DNA of 61,924 nucleotides from Candidatus Zhuqueibacterota bacterium. GTDB lineage: Bacteria; Zhuqueibacterota; Zhuqueibacteria; Residuimicrobiales; Oceaniaggregativiventaceae. The notes under the pieces are model-generated. The model was not told the origin of the DNA, made no database searches, and worked only from the letters and a program-made list of their open reading frames with translations. The stretch covers positions 1 to 61,924 of the forward strand of contig WJME01000277.1 of the NCBI GenBank assembly GCA_014728115.1. The letters run 5' to 3'. Each line of letters opens with the position of its first letter. Position 1 is the stretch's first letter. This document shows positions 58,149 through 61,924 of this stretch, one piece after another. A program made the position numbers and the translations under genes.

Positions 58149-58385
58149 AACAACCCCCTTTTTGGGTTTACGGGGTAAGCAAAAGATTCGAGTGTGAGAT
58201 GAATCGAGTGTGGTTGTGGTTCAGATTTGGTGGCGTATACCCCATGATTATGAGATTGGGAATACTTAAAATAAAACTATATCGAAAAAATGCAAGATAT
58301 TTTTGACCTCTTGGTTAAAATAGATAAATAACGACGCAGGGGCTGCAGAAAAATCGCAAAGATTGCAAAGAAAAAAGTATGATCC

Positions 58386-58411
58386 AACAGCCTCGGTGGG
58401 CTGTTTTTTTT
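58386..58411 (+). terminator. Orphan Rho-independent terminator
   Basis: AACAGCC and GGCTGTT pair across a 6-base loop and are followed by eight Ts, a classic terminator on the plus strand. No plus-strand gene ends upstream (the last is 1.7 kb away), so it may end a small RNA or be left from a lost gene. Confidence 0.6.
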
Positions 58412-58601
58412 GAGGGGTGTGAGCACAAAGGGGTCGCCATTTTCCAACTGTAAACTCGACATTTATTCTTTTCTGTGTTGGTTTTTTTGTCACTGCGATT
58501 TCGTATGTCAAAAGAACGCCTGCTCAATTTTTTATGTTTTCGATAAACCCTGTGCCGAGAAATGAATCCTTGCCGCATTACGATTGCTAACCCGCCATCA
58601 T

Positions 58602-58628
58602 TTCCGTGGTTTCCGTGCATTCCGTGGT
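58602..58628. repeat. Three tandem TTCCGTGGT-like units
   Basis: TTCCGTGGT, TTCCGTGCA and TTCCGTGGT follow one another without spacer. Such CACGGAA-type runs are spread through intergenic DNA of various environmental bacteria and give false 'NHGMHG' open frames on the other strand. Confidence 0.6.
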
Positions 58629-58758
58629 TTGTCTTTTTGTCAGAGCCCCCTTGATTAACCCCTTGGAAAACAAGATAAAAAATGTAAATTATACCCGTTC
58701 CCCATGGTTTTGCTTGCAACGCGATCCAGTCGTCAATATAAAAACTTGGAGATGACCT

Positions 58759-60360
58759 ATGAAACGCCGTGATTTTCTCAAAGCCTCGCTGGCCGGCCAG
58801 GCGCTCTTGCTGGGCAGCCGTTGTATCCGATCCGGAGAAAAAGCCTCCTCACCGGATCCCGACAACGACCCGTGGAGCCTGGCACAGATGCGCCAGACCC
58901 TGGAGCAGGGCGATATGACCAGTGAAGCATGGACGCAAAAGCTTCTGACCCGCATTCAAGAGATCGATGCTGCGGGTCCGGCTCTGAACAGCATCATCGA
59001 ACTCAATCCCGAGGCCCTAGATATCGCCCGTGAGCGGGACCAGGAGCGCCGCACCGGACAGATCCGTGGCCCCCTGCACGGCGTTCCTGTGGTCATCAAA
59101 GACAATATCGATACTGCCGATAGCATGAGCACCTCGGCCGGCTCTCTGGCTCTGGCCGCTCACCATGCGCAGGAGGACGCCTTTGTGGTGCAAAAGCTGC
59201 GACAGGCAGGTGCCGTGCTGCTGGCCAAGACCAACCTCAGCGAATGGGCCAATTTTCGTTCGACTCGTTCCACCAGCGGCTGGAGCGGCAGGGGAGGGCA
59301 GACGCGCAATCCGCATGTGCTGGACCGCAATCCCTGTGGCTCGAGCTCGGGTTCAGGTGTGGCTGTGGCGGCCGGACTCGCGCCGCTGGCCCTGGGCACT
59401 GAGACCGACGGCTCGGTGGTGTGCCCGTCCACCATCAACGGCATCGTGGGCATCAAGCCGACGCTGGGACTCGTCAGCCGCTCGGGCATCATCCCTATTG
59501 CCCATAGCCAGGATACTGCCGGACCCATGGCACGCACTGTGACCGATGCTGCCCTGCTGCTGGCGACGGTCATGGGACAGGATGCACGAGACCCGGCTAC
59601 ACGGGCCATTCCGGCGGATATGCCCACCGATTTTATGCCATTTTTGCAGCCCACGAGCCTCGAGGGCGCTCGCCTGGGCATTGCCCGCAATCTGCTGGAC
59701 TTTCACCCCGAGGTGGATCGGCTTTTCGATGAGGCGGTCAATGACTTGGAACAAGCCGGCGCCACAGTCATCGACGACGCGAATATTGAAACCATCGGCG
59801 ACATTGGCGATCCTGAATTCGAGGTGCTGCTGTACGAATTCAAGTCCGATCTCAACGCCTACCTGACCCGGGCCCGCGAGACCACACCCGGCATCCCGGC
59901 CGACCTGGAGGCGCTGATTCGGTTTAACGAAGAACAGTCTGATCAGGAAATGCCCTATTTCGGACAAGAGCTGTTTCACATGGCCCAGGAAAAAGGCCCT
60001 CTGACCGATCCGGCTTATCTCAAGGCACTAAAAGAGAGCAAGCGTTTGGCCGGACCCGAGGGCATCGATGCGACCCTGCAAAAACACAATCTCGACGCCA
60101 TCATCGCCGCCACCGGATCTCCGGCGTGGCCCACAGATCTCATCAACGGCGATCACTTTACCGGCGGTTGCTCTACAGCCGCGGCTGTGGCCGGCTATCC
60201 GCATGTCACCGTGCCCATGGGCGCCATCCATCACCTGCCTGTGGGGCTCTCGTTCTTTTCCACGGCCTGGACCGACGCCCGGCTCATCGGCTATGCCTAT
60301 GCGTTCGAGCAGCTGACCAGGCACCTCAAAACGCCGGCGTTTCGCCAGACAGCGATCTAG
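58759..60360 (+). CDS. Amidase-signature enzyme with Tat leader
   Basis: A 533-aa protein beginning MKRRDFLKASLAGQALLLG, a twin-arginine signal ending in a possible lipobox (GSRC). The amidase signature Ser-cisSer-Lys triad is present: Lys in VVIKDNID, the cis-Ser and linked Ser in the Gly/Ser-rich GSSSGSGVAVAAG, and the nucleophilic Ser in TETDGSVVCPS. Such enzymes hydrolyse C-N bonds of amides; the substrate is not known. GGAG lies before ATG 58759. The gene reads noticeably GC-richer (many CTG, GCC, GGC codons) than the rest of the window, which points to transfer, and lies next to mobile-element remnants. Confidence 0.88.
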   Translation: MKRRDFLKASLAGQALLLGSRCIRSGEKASSPDPDNDPWSLAQMRQTLEQGDMTSEAWTQKLLTRIQEIDAAGPALNSIIELNPEALDIARERDQERRTGQIRGPLHGVPVVIKDNIDTADSMSTSAGSLALAAHHAQEDAFVVQKLRQAGAVLLAKTNLSEWANFRSTRSTSGWSGRGGQTRNPHVLDRNPCGSSSGSGVAVAAGLAPLALGTETDGSVVCPSTINGIVGIKPTLGLVSRSGIIPIAHSQDTAGPMARTVTDAALLLATVMGQDARDPATRAIPADMPTDFMPFLQPTSLEGARLGIARNLLDFHPEVDRLFDEAVNDLEQAGATVIDDANIETIGDIGDPEFEVLLYEFKSDLNAYLTRARETTPGIPADLEALIRFNEEQSDQEMPYFGQELFHMAQEKGPLTDPAYLKALKESKRLAGPEGIDATLQKHNLDAIIAATGSPAWPTDLINGDHFTGGCSTAAAVAGYPHVTVPMGAIHHLPVGLSFFSTAWTDARLIGYAYAFEQLTRHLKTPAFRQTAI

Positions 60361-60847
60361 GGGGGCAGGGGAGGCCGATTTTTTATAGCGTCATGTCTGT
60401 AGCGGAAAGGCTGTGCGGCGATAGAGGGATTTTAACGCAGAGAATATAGAGAGGGAAAAGAGAGAAACGCAGAGAAAAAGAAAGAAAAATGTCAGGATCA
60501 TCACCTCTTATCCGGCAAACCGGTTTTCATAGATTTTTCCCAGTGCGGCACTCTCGTTGCCGCGTTCGGGGATAGCGTCAAACGGAGCAAGCGTCCGGGC
60601 GCAGGGTGCCCATGCTGATCGTATGGTCGTGCCCTTTGGCCGGATCCTGGACACCCGGAAAAAAGATCGAAATTTTGCTTTTTTCCCTTGCAAAAAGGCG
60701 AATTATTTCGTATTGATATATAAGTAATGACCTTTACACCCATGACAGGCAGCTCAGGCGGTTCATATCGATAGAGTGGGGAAGATATGACAAACGATCA
60801 AGGTTCAGAGACAGGTTTATGAGATCTGTTTTTGAGCCTTTTTGTGT
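60361..60847. other. 487-bp gap without a recognised gene
   Basis: The start is GC-rich continuation, then two AACGCAGAG units (60434 and 60466), then about 250 bp with short open frames on the minus strand that I do not recognise. No terminator is obvious after the amidase gene. Confidence 0.55.
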
Positions 60848-61173
60848 TTAGAGGTGATCGAGGGGACTTTGGACTGCGAGGCCTCCGCGGTTAAGGACGT
60901 GGGTATAGATCATTGTGCCCCAAAAGCTCCTGGATGGTCCGGATGTCATAACCATTTTCCAGGAGATGGGTGGCAAAAGAATGGCGCAGGGTATGGCACC
61001 CGGCGTGTTTTTGAATACCTGCTTGACGAATAGCTCTTTTGATCGCCTTTTGCATCACAGATTCATCCAGATGATGTCGGCGTCTGATTCCGGAGCGTGG
61101 ATCTGTGGAAATCCGAGATGCGGGAAAGACATATTGCCATGCCCACTCTGCCGGAACGAACGCAGATCGCAAT

Positions 61174-61254
61174 ACCTCCCGGAGGTTTGTGATTGGACTG
61201 TAGAGGAGATTTAAATCTGTAAGGATATTTCTTTACACTGGCCTCCGGGAGGTT
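61174..61254. repeat. Palindrome-bounded repeat unit, copy A
   Basis: ACCTCCCGGAGGT at the left (61174-61186) and GCCTCCGGGAGGTTT at the right (61240-61254) are inverted relative to each other and each is nearly self-complementary. The 54-base interior is AT-rich. It sits inside the integrase remnant between the GRLLL and AWQYVFPA parts, where about 100 residues are missing. Confidence 0.75.
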
Positions 61255-61454
61255 TACTCTCGAGGTCGCGGTTCTCAGCAAAAGGCGTCCCACCTCTTGC
61301 CGGGTCAGAACAACCGGCAGGTGGCGCGGTTTTTTGGCCCAATGGATATCCCTGAACTCGCCAGGCTCGATATGCAGTACGTTTTTAAAGAAATACAATT
61401 GCATTGAAAGCCTGATTTTGGGTAGAAGCTGCGACATGGGCATCGCATGCCAAG

Positions 61455-61501
61455 AACCTCCCGGAGGTTCAGATTATCTTAACGCTGGCCTCCGGGAGGT
61501 T
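61455..61501. repeat. Palindrome-bounded repeat unit, copy B
   Basis: AACCTCCCGGAGGTT (61455-61469) and GCCTCCGGGAGGTT (61488-61501) bracket an 18-base interior. Copy A and B share the right end CTGGCCTCCGGGAGGTT. This copy lies between the first ten codons and the AASTQNQ part of the integrase remnant. Confidence 0.75.
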
Positions 61502-61636
61502 CGTTATTGGGTATCCTAAACCTGATCGAGTAATCTTTTTTCGGCCATACCGGCCTCCTTGATCATACTTTTATGGTGTCTATTTGTTCACCTGAAAATA
61601 TATAGATTTTTGTTTTATTGTCAATGTATTATTTCA

Positions 61637-61699
61637 TCTGCCATATCAGTCATTCACCGGCTATGCAGGACCTGACCCGCGTATGGCTGATATGGCAGA
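61637..61699. repeat. 13-bp inverted repeat upstream of the IS91-like transposase
   Basis: TCTGCCATATCAG (61637-61649) and CTGATATGGCAGA (61687-61699) are perfect inverse copies around a 37-base spacer. It is upstream of a transposase start, in an AT-rich stretch, and may be part of the element's terminus or a regulatory hairpin. No target duplication can be judged from one end. Confidence 0.55.
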
Positions 61700-61818
61700 C
61701 GGATGAGAGTATAAAGTATTGTATTTAAATTGTTTGTATCGGCCTGATATCCTGATATCGGTGGATGGCGGGTCAATATCTATGTTAAATGAAGTAAAAA
61801 CAAAAAAAAGAGGGTATT

Positions 61819-61924
61819 TTGAAACAGCCTTCTCATGAAATAGCTGATATTTTCAATCTCTACTGGACCGCATATAAACACGCTCACAACATTTCATCAG
61901 ATCAGGCCAAGACGATCGGTGCCA
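61819..61924 (+). CDS. IS91-family (Y2) transposase, first 35 codons
   Basis: A TTG start at 61819, with GAGGG four bases upstream, opens MKQPSHEIADIFNLYWTAYKHAHNIS and runs to the window edge. The pattern HEIADIF-L-x-A-x-x-x-H-x-x-S-x-D-Q-x-K-x-x-x-A matches the N-terminal region of IS91-type rolling-circle transposases. The catalytic HUH and tyrosines lie beyond the window, so intactness is unknown. It is oriented away from the decayed integrase. Confidence 0.6.
   Translation, partial: MKQPSHEIADIFNLYWTAYKHAHNISSDQAKTIGA

Larger units (their letters stand above)
58149..58758. other. 610-bp gap without a gene, rich in degenerate repeats
   Basis: No supportable protein gene on either strand. 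It holds an AT-rich part with no clear promoter, a run of 'CGCAAAGATTGCAAAGAAAAAAG' type sequence, the plus-strand terminator at 58386-58411 and a triplicated TTCCGTGG-type motif. Open frames here are repeat-derived. Confidence 0.7.
60848..61548 (-). pseudogene. Decayed integron-type tyrosine recombinase (IntI-like)
   Basis: The gene still has a ribosome-binding site (AAGGAGG) and start at 61548 (MAEKRLLDQV, then a stop). Pieces downstream in order: [68 protein letters not shown], and [15 protein letters not shown] to the stop at 60850-60848. They lie in different frames. Losses: about 50 residues after the first ten, about 100 including the catalytic Arg box I, and the stretch between LLGH and the tyrosine box (KDVSTT-like), which shifts frame. 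Box II and the Tyr are intact but unusable. Two repeat units occupy the two big deletion points. Confidence 0.8.

Noticed and set aside
58266..58719. Minus-strand open frames such as one with NHGMHGNHGN
   Set aside because: They are translations of the TTCCGTGG-type repeat and related simple sequence, not genes.
60501..60743. 80-codon and 61-codon minus-strand open frames
   Set aside because: No family pattern and lie in repeat-flanked, probably non-coding DNA. Kept only as part of the gap note.
61063..61443. 126-codon minus-strand frame read as an independent protein
   Set aside because: It is a piece of the decayed integrase read through repeat copy A; the true gene starts at 61548.
61637..61699. 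Integron attC/attI site next to the integrase remnant
   Set aside because: The inverted repeat lacks the RYYYAAC/GTTRRRY boxes expected of attC, and no cassette array is visible.

Overview
The window looks like a chromosomal segment of a Gram-negative, mesophilic bacterium of the FCB group (Calditrichota/KSB1/Ignavibacteria-like; this is inference, no rRNA is present). The clues are a secreted protein with a C-terminal Por/T9SS-type sorting domain, outer-membrane barrels, a TolC/RND export apparatus, Tat-type leaders, Shine-Dalgarno starts and moderate GC. I saw no tRNA, rRNA or CRISPR array.

Layout. (1) 1-1846, minus strand: an ECF sigma factor, a membrane anti-sigma factor with HEAT-like repeats and a secreted DUF4097-like protein (cut by the window edge). 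A divergent MFS exporter follows (1899-3077). (2) 3423-19301, plus strand: a six-gene, tightly coupled glucan/trehalose operon: large uncharacterised GH13 protein, GlgE, TreS-maltokinase fusion, TreZ, GH57/DUF3536 protein, TreY. Together TreY/TreZ (glucan to trehalose), TreS/maltokinase (trehalose to maltose-1-phosphate) and GlgE (maltose-1-phosphate back to glucan) make a closed cycle. (3) 35346 down to 19291, minus strand: an export operon mixing ABC and RND parts: ABC ATPase, ABC permease fused to an M1-peptidase-like domain without HEXXH and a golvesin-C-like tail, TolC-like protein, lipoprotein adaptor, RND pump, DUF192 protein, a 1,566-aa RND pump fused to an ABC ATPase, and a small ABC-2 permease. 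This is the most unusual part of the window. (4) 35465-46596: housekeeping and accessory enzymes (aromatic amino acid decarboxylase-like, SNF2 helicase with SWIM finger, zinc ribbon protein, nitroreductase, PHP-like protein, DUF72, GalE, TIGR01777 epimerase, LhgO). (5) 46699-48130: a scar where a TetR gene has been joined by deletion to the last ~240 codons of hcp, followed by the tail of a third gene. (6) 48386-58148: an outer-membrane metalloprotease/propeller/barrel protein, a six-BON-domain periplasmic protein, a small membrane protein, PncB, an OsmC-like protein, a Tat-exported aldo/keto reductase and a PQQ-propeller protein with sorting tail. (7) 58149-61924: an accessory end with degenerate dispersed repeats, a visibly GC-richer amidase gene, a decayed integron-type integrase carrying two palindrome-bounded repeat units, and the first codons of an IS91-family transposase.

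Gene functions are read from sequence motifs by eye; no database search was run. Start codons were chosen by ribosome-binding site where the longest frame looked wrong.
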